DNA of 64,000 nucleotides from Salinimonas profundi (GTDB lineage: Bacteria; Pseudomonadota; Gammaproteobacteria; Enterobacterales; Alteromonadaceae): the NCBI RefSeq assembly GCF_014750655.1, contig NZ_JABBXD010000011.1:1-64000 (forward strand), written 5' to 3'. The translations under genes were made by a program, and so were the position numbers. Position 1 is the stretch's first letter. Each line of letters opens with the position of its first letter. The notes under the pieces are model-generated. The model worked only from the letters and a program-made list of their open reading frames with translations, was not told the origin of the DNA and did not search any database. Positions 1 to 9,131 of this stretch are shown here, in pieces.

Positions 1-37
1 AATTAGAGTTTAAAAATTAGGCAGGTGATGCTGCGGC

Positions 38-211
38 TTAACTAAGCGTTAAACTGCGGGACTTATTCGCAGTTTCCTTAGACAAGGTTTCGCCGTGTAT
101 ATAGTGAATATCCATAGTCACCATATACACGCCTGTAATAGACCAGAAGAGGAATTGTATTCCGACAAATGCCATTAGCCATTTGTGATATTTTCTAGCC
201 GTGCTAAGCAT
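38..211 (-). pseudogene. Truncated PepSY-associated membrane protein
   Basis: This is a 57-residue reading frame starting at the ATG at 211, which overlaps the end of the upstream cusA fragment. One membrane segment (about residues 10-32) is followed by the motif DIHYIHG. The same motif occurs in the intact 232-residue gene at 61265-61963, which also sits directly after a cusA gene. This copy stops far short of that length, so it is probably truncated by a stop or frameshift near 38-40. The window edge prevents checking the rest. Confidence 0.6.
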
Positions 212-669
212 TATTCTCAGGCTCCACGTTAGAAAGCTCTTTGTTAAAGGCATTTACTTCAGGCTTTTTAATGATTGAGTAAATTGCAGGGAGTACAATA
301 AGCGTGAGCAGCACAGCACTTGTCATTCCGCCTACCATAGGAGCAGCAATGCGGCTCATGACCTCAGAACCTGTACCAGTACCATATAAAATAGGCATTA
401 AACCTATAATGATTGTAGCTACCGTCATCATTACTGGACGAACTCGTAAGCCAGCACCGTGCAATAATGCATCTTGATATGCATCATCTGAGATGAGTTC
501 TGCTCGCTCCAGCGCTTTTTCCTTAAGCTCAGCAAGTGCTTGATTAAGATAAACCAGCATTATCCCGCCAATCTCAACCGCAACACCAGCTAGAGCGATA
601 AAGCCCACACCAACAGCTACTGAGAAATTAAACCCTTCTAGATACATCAACCATAAGCCACCGATCATT
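204..669 (-). pseudogene. cusA: cusA 3' fragment, cut by a transposon
   Basis: This fragment encodes the last ~155 residues of an RND heavy-metal efflux pump of the CusA/CzcA family (inner-membrane proton-driven Cu/Ag exporter of the CusCBA complex). It contains IWLM-like membrane segments, the stretch VAVGVGFIALAGVAVEIG, and the typical GSEVMSRIAAPMVGGM. It aligns with the C-terminus of the cusA at 61966-64000. Sequence upstream of 669 is replaced by the inverted repeat of the Tn3-type transposon, so the gene cannot encode a pump. An open frame continues into the transposon to 713, but those ~15 residues are not native. The stop (204-206) overlaps the start of the following PepSY gene, as at the other cusA locus. 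Confidence 0.85.
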
Positions 670-717
670 GAGGTCCGGCCGGTAAAAGCGTTGGATTTAG
701 CCACTTTGAGCATAAGC
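670..717 (+). repeat. Left terminal inverted repeat of the transposon
   Basis: The repeat begins GAGGTCCGGCCGG and matches the reverse complement of 12136-12183, with two mismatches in the first 37 bp and weaker similarity to about 48 bp, ending near TAAGC. Tn3-family repeats of this group are about 46-48 bp. The outermost bases GAGG differ from the GGGG usual in the superfamily. Confidence 0.85.
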
Positions 718-749
718 GGCTGATATTATTCAACATTATGGCGCCTTGC

Positions 750-1082
750 CTAACCGGCCGTTGGCTGTATAACGATGATGGTAACCCCTACCAATGCGAC
801 CAAAGCCCCCGCGATGTCCCAACGGGTGAGCGCCACTCCGTCAACAATACGCAACCAGAGGAGAGCAACGCCCAGATATATGCCCGCATAGGCAGCATAA
901 GTGCGACCTGCCGCCGTTGGGTGAAGCGTCAACAGCCACGCAAATAACGCCAGCGAAAGCGCAGCAGGAATTAACAACCATACCGACTTGTTCTGTTTCA
1001 GTACCAGCCACGGCAGATAACAACCTACAATTTCGGCAACCGCAGTAATTACAAATATTGTGAAAATTGACAGCAGATTCAT
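750..1082 (-). CDS. ynfA: YnfA/UPF0060 family small membrane protein
   Basis: This 110-residue protein has four predicted membrane helices and belongs to the YnfA (UPF0060) family, inner-membrane proteins related to small multidrug-resistance transporters. Diagnostic stretches are [11 protein letters not shown] near the N-terminus, [20 protein letters not shown] in the middle and [16 protein letters not shown]. Length matches the family (about 108 residues). The start at 1082 was chosen because family members begin just before the first helix; upstream in-frame codons to 1139 lack support. It lies between the left transposon end and tnpT as passenger cargo. The substrate is unknown; the family has been linked to biocide efflux. 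Confidence 0.85.
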   Translation of the reverse strand: MNLLSIFTIFVITAVAEIVGCYLPWLVLKQNKSVWLLIPAALSLALFAWLLTLHPTAAGRTYAAYAGIYLGVALLWLRIVDGVALTRWDIAGALVALVGVTIIVIQPTAG

Positions 1083-1201
1083 TGGCAAAAGATCCTTGAT
1101 GTGAAGAAGCACAGAAGCTTCAAGTGGAAGAACCGACAAATTTGATGAGCTACGACGATTCCACCATTAAGCTGCCGGGCGCTCAAAATACATCCATCCG
1201 G

Positions 1202-2251
1202 CTACAGCGAACTTTGGAGCTGTTTAAATTGACCTTGGATCACGGCTTTTTCCTGAAGAATGACTTTATTCTCGTCGATCAGAAGCGCCGCTTTATCCTG
1301 GGTGGTTTTCAATTCGGTTTTTGTGGTCTCCAGTGTTTGGGATAAGACGGCCACTTGCTTATCAACATCAGCTTTCTGAGTGGTGAGCACGGCCATGTTT
1401 TGCGCCAAATGATCATTTTGATGCTGGTATTCCCGGCACTTTGCCACGGCTTCTTCAAGCTCGTGTTTCAGGTTCTGGACATCTTCTATCTTTCCCTTCA
1501 CGTCGCTATTTAGCGCCCCATTGGCCCGTTTTAATTCATCGGCATGTCGTTGTAACTGCACATTGGCGTCAAACAGCTCTGACGCTCTCGACTCAGCCTG
1601 GGCGAGCCGGTGTTGCAGATTCTGGATCTGATCGTTCAGCCCCTGGTTAACTGAACGGAATTGTTCGCGCTCCTGCTGGCGGTCTTCGGCAGTACGCTGC
1701 TGGTAATGTTCGAAATGATCGCGGATATCCTTATTTTCTTGTTTGAGTTCCGCAACGCTCTCCTTCAATTCAACAATCCGTGCAGCAGCTTCGTCCCGCT
1801 GGGACTCGGCCTTGGCCAGGCTGACACGCGCGTCTTCCAGGGACCGACTTTGCTCGCTTTTTTCTTTGCTCAGCCGTTCGGTCTGGTTCTCCAGGTCCCG
1901 TTGTCGGGCAGTTAGTTGCGCCATGGTGTTGTCGGCATGGGTCAACTCTTTGCGGAGTTCTTCCTTTAAAGTCTCGAATTCCTGGCGAGCTTGTTCGATA
2001 CGGTGGTCGGCCATCTGCTGTACCCGCTCATGCAGGGACTTTACCACCTCGACGAGGTCGTTCGGCAGCCCACTGACATCGGCCGCCTCCCCATTGTCTG
2101 ACCGCCAACGCTTGAGCAATGGCGCGATGGTGCTTTTGCTGCCGGTGCCCAGGTGTTCGCGCACCCGATCCACCGTGGGTTCCTGGCCTTGCGTTTTAAT
2201 GGCTTCAGCGGCTTTAGCGATATCGTGATAAGTGACTCCGGCACGGGCCAT
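1202..2251 (-). CDS. tnpT: TnpT-like KfrA-domain coiled-coil protein
   Basis: This 349-residue protein has an N-terminal KfrA-type DNA-binding domain (about residues 1-60, GVTYHDIAKAAEAIKTQGQ and GTGSKSTIAPLLKRW). A long, almost uninterrupted coiled coil rich in Glu, Gln, Lys and Arg follows (about residues 70-345). In Tn4651-group transposons a protein of this type and size (TnpT) is encoded divergently from the recombinase TnpS and helps it resolve cointegrates at the site between the two genes. The same layout is seen here. The ATG at 2251 was chosen because family members start at the KfrA domain. Confidence 0.75.
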   Translation of the reverse strand: MARAGVTYHDIAKAAEAIKTQGQEPTVDRVREHLGTGSKSTIAPLLKRWRSDNGEAADVSGLPNDLVEVVKSLHERVQQMADHRIEQARQEFETLKEELRKELTHADNTMAQLTARQRDLENQTERLSKEKSEQSRSLEDARVSLAKAESQRDEAAARIVELKESVAELKQENKDIRDHFEHYQQRTAEDRQQEREQFRSVNQGLNDQIQNLQHRLAQAESRASELFDANVQLQRHADELKRANGALNSDVKGKIEDVQNLKHELEEAVAKCREYQHQNDHLAQNMAVLTTQKADVDKQVAVLSQTLETTKTELKTTQDKAALLIDENKVILQEKAVIQGQFKQLQSSL

Positions 2252-2455
2252 GGTGATTCCTCTCGGATTATTTAGTAACATATTACATAACACGTAATAT
2301 AACATTATATTGGTTCGTTTCAAGATTGCTTGAATTCATGATACTAACCACTGATAATCATCCTTATCGTGGGCTAGTTGATCTTGACGTAAATTTTCGA
2401 CTTGTAACGCCGGTACATAGCCGCCTTTTGAGCGACATCGAAGGAAATCCTATTC
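2252..2455. other. Probable cointegrate-resolution (rst) region
   Basis: This 204-bp gap between divergent tnpT and tnpS corresponds to the recombination site of Tn4651-like elements. The AT-rich segment 2280-2300 contains ATATTAC, a 7-bp spacer, then GTAATAT. This is a perfect inverted repeat with the geometry of a tyrosine-recombinase core site. The remainder must hold the two divergent promoters. Assignment is by position and symmetry only. Confidence 0.55.
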
Positions 2456-3478
2456 ATGAACAACAAACCGCCAATACAGGCTAGCAACTTGTTGTTACGT
2501 AATAAGGATGCGACCCTGGTTGAACGCCAGGGGCCCGAACCACTACGGCAATACCTCCAGGCAGCGACATCCGACAACACACGTAAAGCCTACCGTTCGG
2601 CCATTCGACAATTTGAAAAATGGGGTGGTCGCCTGCCCTCGGATCGGGATACTGTCGTGCGTTACCTGCTGGCCAGAGCCGAATCGCTTAATCCCCGAAC
2701 CCTGGATCTGCACCTGACCGCTATTAGCCAATGGCACCATTATCAAGGGCTCATCGATCCAGTAAGTGATCCGTTGGTCCGCAAAACCATGGAAGGCGTT
2801 CGTCGTACCCATGGCCAACCCAAGCGCAAAGCCAAGGCATTGCGCTTGGAGCACGTCGCCCAAATGGTGAATCATTTGCGGCAACTACCAACCACCAAAA
2901 AGAAACTGAGGGATATCGCGCTGGTGTTGACCGGCTTTTTCGGTGCCTTTCGCCGTAGCGAATTGGTGGCCATTCGCTACGGTGATCTGGTGTGGGAACC
3001 TGAAGGACTTCTCATCCGGCTGTCTAGTTCCAAGACCGATCAACAAGCCTCCGGCTTAGTGCGAGCATTACCTTTCGGTGCACCAGACTGCTGTCCTGCT
3101 ACGGCCATGAAAAACTGGATAGAACTGGGTGGCATTAATGAAGGTCCGGTTTTTCGCCCCATTAACCGGTGGGATAAGATTCAGCCTAAAGCGTTGAATC
3201 CCAGTGCCATTAATGAATTACTCAAGACTTTGGGTAACGCCTGCCAGTTCGATTTTGTACCGGAATTGAGCAGCCATAGCTTCCGGCGCGGCCTCTCTAC
3301 ATCGGCAGCCCGAGAACGAGTTGATTTTGAGTTGATTAAAAAGCAAGGCGGATGGAAGAGCGATGCCACCGTCTGGGAGTACATTGAAGAAGGACAGCAG
3401 CTCTCCAATAACGCTACCCATATATTGATGGAGAAAATGGCGGTTCTTATAGATACCGTTCGGGTAAAAGAGATATGA
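2456..3478 (+). CDS. tnpS: Tyrosine recombinase (TnpS-like resolvase)
   Basis: This 340-residue tyrosine recombinase has an N-terminal SAM-like core-binding domain (about 25-115) and a catalytic domain (about 125-330). Visible active-site elements are Arg in FGAFRRSEL (about 166), HSFRRG (His 274, Arg 277), a GGW near 296 and the nucleophile in WEYIEEG (Tyr about 309). In Tn4651-type transposons this enzyme (TnpS) replaces the usual serine resolvase and resolves cointegrates with TnpT. A good ribosome-binding site (GAAGGA) precedes the ATG. Its stop overlaps the merR start by four bases, which couples transposition and mercury genes. Confidence 0.85.
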   Translation: MNNKPPIQASNLLLRNKDATLVERQGPEPLRQYLQAATSDNTRKAYRSAIRQFEKWGGRLPSDRDTVVRYLLARAESLNPRTLDLHLTAISQWHHYQGLIDPVSDPLVRKTMEGVRRTHGQPKRKAKALRLEHVAQMVNHLRQLPTTKKKLRDIALVLTGFFGAFRRSELVAIRYGDLVWEPEGLLIRLSSSKTDQQASGLVRALPFGAPDCCPATAMKNWIELGGINEGPVFRPINRWDKIQPKALNPSAINELLKTLGNACQFDFVPELSSHSFRRGLSTSAARERVDFELIKKQGGWKSDATVWEYIEEGQQLSNNATHILMEKMAVLIDTVRVKEI

Positions 3479-3867
3479 ACATGACAAGAACTATCAGTAA
3501 AGTTGCCAAAGAACTGGCTATCAATATAGAAACCGTTCGCTTCTATGAGCGTCGTGGATTAATAGAGCAACCGCCAAAACCCGAGTTGGGCTACCGCCAT
3601 TATCCCGATGAAACGGTTAATCGCATCCGGTTCATTAAGCGGGCGCAAGAATTGGGGTTTACCCTGGAAGAGATCGCCAACCTGCTAAGCTTGAATGACC
3701 GCCCATGTGCTCAGGTGCAGGAGCTGGCCGAGTATAAACTCAGCGCCGTCATGGAAAAAATTGCCGATCTGAAGCGGCTCGAAAGCGCACTCAAGGCATT
3801 ATTGACGCAATGTCAGAGTAATAACGATGACTCACATTGTCCCATTATCGACTCCCTGCAACCTTAA
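3475..3867 (+). CDS. merR: Mercuric resistance regulator MerR
   Basis: This 130-residue MerR-family protein has an N-terminal winged helix (IETVRFYERRGL), a dimerisation helix and three cysteines positioned as in Hg-sensing MerR: Cys in DRPCAQ, Cys in TQCQ and Cys in SHCPIIDSLQ. It should repress, and with Hg(II) activate, the mer promoter at 3897-3927. It is transcribed in the same direction as merT rather than divergently as in Tn21/Tn501, and overlaps the end of tnpS by ATGA. A second in-frame ATG lies at 3481. The co-directional layout means that autoregulation at a shared divergent operator is not possible here. Confidence 0.92.
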   Translation: MNMTRTISKVAKELAINIETVRFYERRGLIEQPPKPELGYRHYPDETVNRIRFIKRAQELGFTLEEIANLLSLNDRPCAQVQELAEYKLSAVMEKIADLKRLESALKALLTQCQSNNDDSHCPIIDSLQP

Positions 3868-3896
3868 TTAGTTTTACACGGGCATCACAAAAACGT

Positions 3897-3927
3897 TTGA
3901 CTCCGTACATCGGTACGGAGATTACAC
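3897..3927 (+). promoter_or_regulatory. merT promoter and MerR operator
   Basis: A -35 TTGACT (3897-3902) and -10 TTACAC (3922-3927) are separated by a 19-bp spacer that contains the dyad CCGTAC-ATCG-GTACGG. The overlong spacer and dyad are nearly identical to the mer operator of Tn501/Tn21, where MerR untwists DNA to align the two promoter elements. It lies 34 bp before merT. Confidence 0.9.
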
Positions 3928-3960
3928 TTGCTCCATACACTGAAATCAGAGGAGTAAGTC

Positions 3961-4308
3961 GTGTCACAGAAAGAATCCAATCTACCTATTATTGGCGGCG
4001 TTATCGCGGCTGTTGGCGCTGGCCTGTGCTGCGCTGGTCCTTTCGTGTTGTTGCTGCTAGGCGTGAGTGGCTCCTGGATTGGTAATTTAACCTTGTTAGA
4101 ACCTTATCGTCCCATTTTTATCCTGCTGGTTTTAGCCTTATTTGGCTTCGCAGGCTGGAAGGTCTATCGCCCCGTTGAGGACTGTGAGCCAGGCACCGCC
4201 TGTGCAGTTCCTCAAGTGCGAAAACGCCGGCAGGTGATCTTTTGGTTAACGGCACTGACTGCGTTGGTGCTAGTCACCAGCAATTATTGGATTGTCTGGT
4301 TTGCCTGA
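3961..4308 (+). CDS. merT: Mercuric ion transporter MerT
   Basis: This 115-residue inner-membrane protein with three predicted helices carries Hg(II) from MerP into the cytoplasm. Helix 1 carries the vicinal cysteine pair GLCCAGPF (about 22-23), and the cytoplasmic loop carries a second pair (DCEPGTAC), as in MerT. The start is GTG at 3961 after the strong ribosome-binding site AGAGGAG. It is the first gene behind the mer operator, with merP following 52 bp later. Confidence 0.93.
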   Translation: MSQKESNLPIIGGVIAAVGAGLCCAGPFVLLLLGVSGSWIGNLTLLEPYRPIFILLVLALFGFAGWKVYRPVEDCEPGTACAVPQVRKRRQVIFWLTALTALVLVTSNYWIVWFA

Positions 4309-4360
4309 ATACTTTCTTACCGCTCACTTTTATTAATGACTTAATACGTTACTGGAGAAA

Positions 4361-4639
4361 ATGATGAAGAAAATTGCCTTGTTGTCTTTGCTAGCCTTGA
4401 CCAGCCTGACCGCTTTTGCTGCGCCGAAAACAGTTACTTTGGAAGTTCCAACCATGAACTGTGTGACCTGCCCCTTTACGGTCAAAAATGCCTTAAAAAA
4501 TGTTGAGGGTGTGAGTAAAGCTGAAGTCACCTTTGAAACCAAATTGGCAGTTGTCACATTCGACGACGAAAAAACCACAGTAAAAGCACTGACCGAAGCC
4601 ACCACTAATGCGGGTTATCCATCAACGCTCAAGGAGTAA
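4361..4639 (+). CDS. merP: Periplasmic mercury-binding protein MerP
   Basis: This 92-residue protein has a signal peptide (LLSLLALTSLTAFA, cleavage near AFA-AP) followed by one heavy-metal-associated domain. The binding motif is MNCVTCP, with GMTCxxC-type spacing. MerP captures Hg(II) in the periplasm and passes it to MerT. Two adjacent ATG codons exist (4361 and 4364). merC starts three bases after the stop. Confidence 0.93.
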   Translation: MMKKIALLSLLALTSLTAFAAPKTVTLEVPTMNCVTCPFTVKNALKNVEGVSKAEVTFETKLAVVTFDDEKTTVKALTEATTNAGYPSTLKE

Positions 4640-4642
4640 AGC

Positions 4643-5062
4643 ATGGAAATGCTAATACAGTTACTGACCCGTTTCGGCGATAAGATTAGCTCATTGGGCG
4701 CGCTGGTTTCTGCTATGGGATGCGCCATGTGTTTCCCGGCCATCGCCAGCCTGGGCGCTGCGGTCGGGTTGGGTTTTCTCAGCCAATGGGAAGGTTTGTT
4801 TGTTAATACCCTGTTACCGTTGTTTGCCTGGATTGCCCTGGTACTCAACGGACTTGGCTGGTTCAGCCACCGGCAATGGCACCGTAGTGCGCTGGGTGTG
4901 GTCGGCCCCATTTTATTGCTGTTATCGCTCTATCCGTTTTTCCAATACGGCTGGAGCAGCTATGTCACCTATTCAGCGTTAGGCCTGATGGTTGCCGTAT
5001 CGCTTTGGGATATTTTTTCACCCGCGAATAAACGCTGTGATGATGACAGCTGTGCTGTTTAA
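4643..5062 (+). CDS. merC: Mercury transporter MerC
   Basis: This 139-residue inner-membrane protein with four predicted helices matches MerC of Tn21. Shared features are SAMGCAMCFPA with the Hg-binding cysteine pair in helix 1, the LGFLSQWEGLF segment, GWFSHRQWHRS and the C-terminal Cys-containing tail (RCDDDSC). MerC is an accessory Hg(II) importer used beside MerT. A start just after merP suggests translational coupling. Confidence 0.92.
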   Translation: MEMLIQLLTRFGDKISSLGALVSAMGCAMCFPAIASLGAAVGLGFLSQWEGLFVNTLLPLFAWIALVLNGLGWFSHRQWHRSALGVVGPILLLLSLYPFFQYGWSSYVTYSALGLMVAVSLWDIFSPANKRCDDDSCAV

Positions 5063-5090
5063 CACGACGCAATGCCTGACTACTATTTGA

Positions 5091-6767
<1,677 letters not shown>

Positions 6768-6778
6768 GAGAGGGCAGT

Positions 6779-7579
6779 ATGGGAACGGCACCCGCCACGC
6801 ATTCACTGACAGCCCCAACGGTCAATGCGTTGGCGGATGGATTGAACAAGGGTGAATTCGTTCCTTTTTACCAGCCTCTATGGGATGTTCAACACCAATG
6901 CTGGGAAGGCGCTGAAACGCTCATTCGCTGGCAACATCCAACTGAAGGATTGATCCAGTCAGACACCTTTATTCCCGTTGCCGAACAAAGCGGATTAATT
7001 CTGGAACTGGGCGCGTTTGTCTTACGGGCGGCCTGTCAACAGATGATGCATTGGCGTCAACGCGGTTTACCCGAGGGTATCATCGCGGTCAACGTCTCTG
7101 CCTTACAAATCCACCAACCTGACTTTGTCGAAGACCTTGCCAGGATATTGCGTGATACGGGACTGCCTGCTCCGGCATTGGAACTGGAATTAACCGAAAC
7201 ACTGGCCCTGGAGGATACGCCAATCCTGATCGAAAACCTGCATCGCTGCCAGGCGCTGGGCATTCGCCTGTCCATCGACGATTTTGGTACCGGGAGTTCG
7301 TCGCTGGCACGCTTGCAATGCTGCCCAGTGACCCGCCTAAAAATCGACAAAACCTTTGTCACGCATATGACAACCGAGCCAAAGGATCGCGCCATTACCG
7401 AAAGCGTCATCACCCTTGGCCATAACCTGAATTTATCCATCGTCGCGGAAGGGGTTGAGACGGCCACTCAACAACAACTTTTAGAGAAGCTTGGCTGTGA
7501 TGTATTACAGGGCTATCGGCTGGCGCGGCCAGCCGATGCCGAAACGACTGAAGCGTTGTGGCCAGGCCGCAGTGTTTGA
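6779..7579 (+). CDS. EAL-domain protein (mer-associated Urf2-like)
   Basis: This 266-residue protein consists of one EAL cyclic-di-GMP phosphodiesterase domain. Metal and catalytic motifs are mostly present: ETL in place of EAL (GAETLIRW), NVS, ELTET, IDDFGTG, LKID, AEGVET and QGYRLA. Tn21/Tn501 mer operons carry a related ORF (urf2) downstream of merD/E; here it sits between merA and merD. The ATG at 6779 was chosen for its spacing after GAGAGGG and its position 11 bp past the merA stop. Whether it hydrolyses cyclic di-GMP is not established. Confidence 0.85.
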   Translation: MGTAPATHSLTAPTVNALADGLNKGEFVPFYQPLWDVQHQCWEGAETLIRWQHPTEGLIQSDTFIPVAEQSGLILELGAFVLRAACQQMMHWRQRGLPEGIIAVNVSALQIHQPDFVEDLARILRDTGLPAPALELELTETLALEDTPILIENLHRCQALGIRLSIDDFGTGSSSLARLQCCPVTRLKIDKTFVTHMTTEPKDRAITESVITLGHNLNLSIVAEGVETATQQQLLEKLGCDVLQGYRLARPADAETTEALWPGRSV

Positions 7580-7598
7580 AACGAACGGAGACAAACCC

Positions 7599-8033
7599 AT
7601 GTCAAAAGCCGCCGTGTCAAAAGATGTGTCACGATACTTTGAGGTGATCCCCGACTTTGCGGCATTCATGGATGCCGATGGGCAGGCACTCGAATTTCCC
7701 CTGACGATCTCGCAACTGGCGAAAGCCGCGCAAACCACAGTGCATACCGTCAGGAATTACGTCTTGGAAAATTTGGTACTTTGCCCAGAGCATTCCGCGG
7801 GTGGTTTCGGTTTATACAATCAATGCGCTTTAAACCGGCTGCGCTTCATTCGCGCAGCGCGTGCGGCGGGCCTGCTGATCCTGGATATAAAACCCTTGCT
7901 CTACGCCATCAACGAAGGCGACCAGCAAGCCTGTGAAGCCGCCATGCGCGAACTGCAAACCAAAATTGATGAACGCCAGGCTTACTTGCAGGCATTGGAT
8001 TCACAGCTGTCGGAGCTGCGCCAACTGGCCTGA
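7599..8033 (+). CDS. merD: Mercury operon coregulator MerD
   Basis: This 144-residue MerR-like protein has an N-terminal helix-turn-helix (ISQLAKAAQTTVHTVRNYVL), the MerD-type GGFGLYN wing and a C-terminal coiled coil. It lacks the MerR Hg-binding cysteines. MerD is thought to remove Hg-MerR from the operator and shut the operon off. It carries about 35 extra residues before the HTH compared with Tn21 MerD. The ATG at 7599 follows ACGGAG; a longer frame from 7491 overlaps the EAL gene and is unlikely. Confidence 0.88.
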   Translation: MSKAAVSKDVSRYFEVIPDFAAFMDADGQALEFPLTISQLAKAAQTTVHTVRNYVLENLVLCPEHSAGGFGLYNQCALNRLRFIRAARAAGLLILDIKPLLYAINEGDQQACEAAMRELQTKIDERQAYLQALDSQLSELRQLA

Positions 8034-8056
8034 TCGCCATAACAAAGGAGTATACG

Positions 8057-8452
8057 ATGTCAGAAAAATGTGAAACCGGCCCCCACGACTGGGTAGCCAA
8101 TAAAGGCCGATTTATTCTCACCTGGGTATTGCCAGCGATACTCATAGTGATTACCGGCATGATGCAACTTGCACCGTGGATGACCGGCAGTATCTGGGCG
8201 ATCGCTTTAAGTTGGATGGGATATGCCTGTTTAAGAAATGCGCGTCAATGTGGGCGAATGCATTGTTTTTTCAGCGGGCCATTTTTTCTGGGTTCTGCCA
8301 TGTTGGCATTAGGCATTGGGATGCAGTGGATACAATGGCTCACCTTTAACGGATTAGGACTCTTTTTACTGATCGGTACACCACTGGTTTGCGTGTTACC
8401 GGAGATGTTCTGGGGAACTTACAAAGTTGCGACAAACGGCAAAGAAGAATGA
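8057..8452 (+). CDS. Unknown four-helix membrane protein in mer operon
   Basis: This 131-residue integral membrane protein has four predicted helices. A conserved-looking loop contains ARQCGRMHCFFSGPFF, with two cysteines and a histidine that could bind a soft metal. It starts 24 bp after merD behind AAAGGAG and its stop overlaps the next gene by four bases, so the two are co-expressed with the mer genes. I recognise similar CGRxHC membrane proteins as hypothetical only; no function is assigned. It is not MerE or MerF by length or motif. Confidence 0.7.
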   Translation: MSEKCETGPHDWVANKGRFILTWVLPAILIVITGMMQLAPWMTGSIWAIALSWMGYACLRNARQCGRMHCFFSGPFFLGSAMLALGIGMQWIQWLTFNGLGLFLLIGTPLVCVLPEMFWGTYKVATNGKEE

Positions 8453-9015
8453 ATGCGATAGTGAAGCGCGCTACAAACTCTATAAAACGCCTCTGGTCAC
8501 TTGTAGTGTATGCATTTCAATCGCCGGTTCAGGATTCTCACTCAAAACGGCGTACCGCGATCCTCTTTAGTCTGGTGCTGGTCGTCCACTTGGTTGTCCT
8601 GCCAGCGCATGAACTGGGTTCCGATATTGGCTTGCGTTCTTTTGCACATCTTAATCTGAGAATCGCGCTATTTGCGTTTTTGTTCGCAACGCTGGAGAGC
8701 GTTCTCATCAATTTATGGGTTCAACTGATACGCAAGAAGACCCATTGCAGAACGGCACCAGCGGCGGGCGGCATAGTTATCGGGATTGTAAGCCCCCTGT
8801 TGTGTTGTACCCCGCTGCTGCCGACCATCTTAAGTTTTATCGCCATTTTGTTTCCTTCCGCTGTTTCTGGTATGGGTCTCAAAATTCAGTATGCGGTCAA
8901 TGTGTATCAAACCGAACTGTTGCTGTTGGCGTTGGTATTACTGTTGTTTGCGATTGTTCAAAATGCTTGGCATCTCAATTCAGGCGACGTAATGGCAGGC
9001 CATCACAAGGAATAA
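8449..9015 (+). CDS. Unknown membrane protein with CCTP motif in mer operon
   Basis: This 188-residue protein has about four predicted membrane helices. Its central helix begins SPLLCCTPLLPT, a vicinal cysteine pair inside the membrane reminiscent of the CC pairs of MerT/MerC. The start ATG (8449) overlaps the stop of the preceding CGRxHC gene (ATGA), so translation is coupled. A role in mercury uptake or sensing with its partner is inference from position and cysteines. The last operon gene is followed by tnpA 116 bp later. Confidence 0.7.
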   Translation: MNAIVKRATNSIKRLWSLVVYAFQSPVQDSHSKRRTAILFSLVLVVHLVVLPAHELGSDIGLRSFAHLNLRIALFAFLFATLESVLINLWVQLIRKKTHCRTAPAAGGIVIGIVSPLLCCTPLLPTILSFIAILFPSAVSGMGLKIQYAVNVYQTELLLLALVLLLFAIVQNAWHLNSGDVMAGHHKE

Positions 9016-9131
9016 AGCAATGAAAGCCACTTGCGAGTAATCTAGGCATATCCAAATGACGACTAGAAACCTGATAACTATAACGCGATGCTTTTACACA
9101 ATAATGCATCTATCAGAGAAAATTTAAGTCG

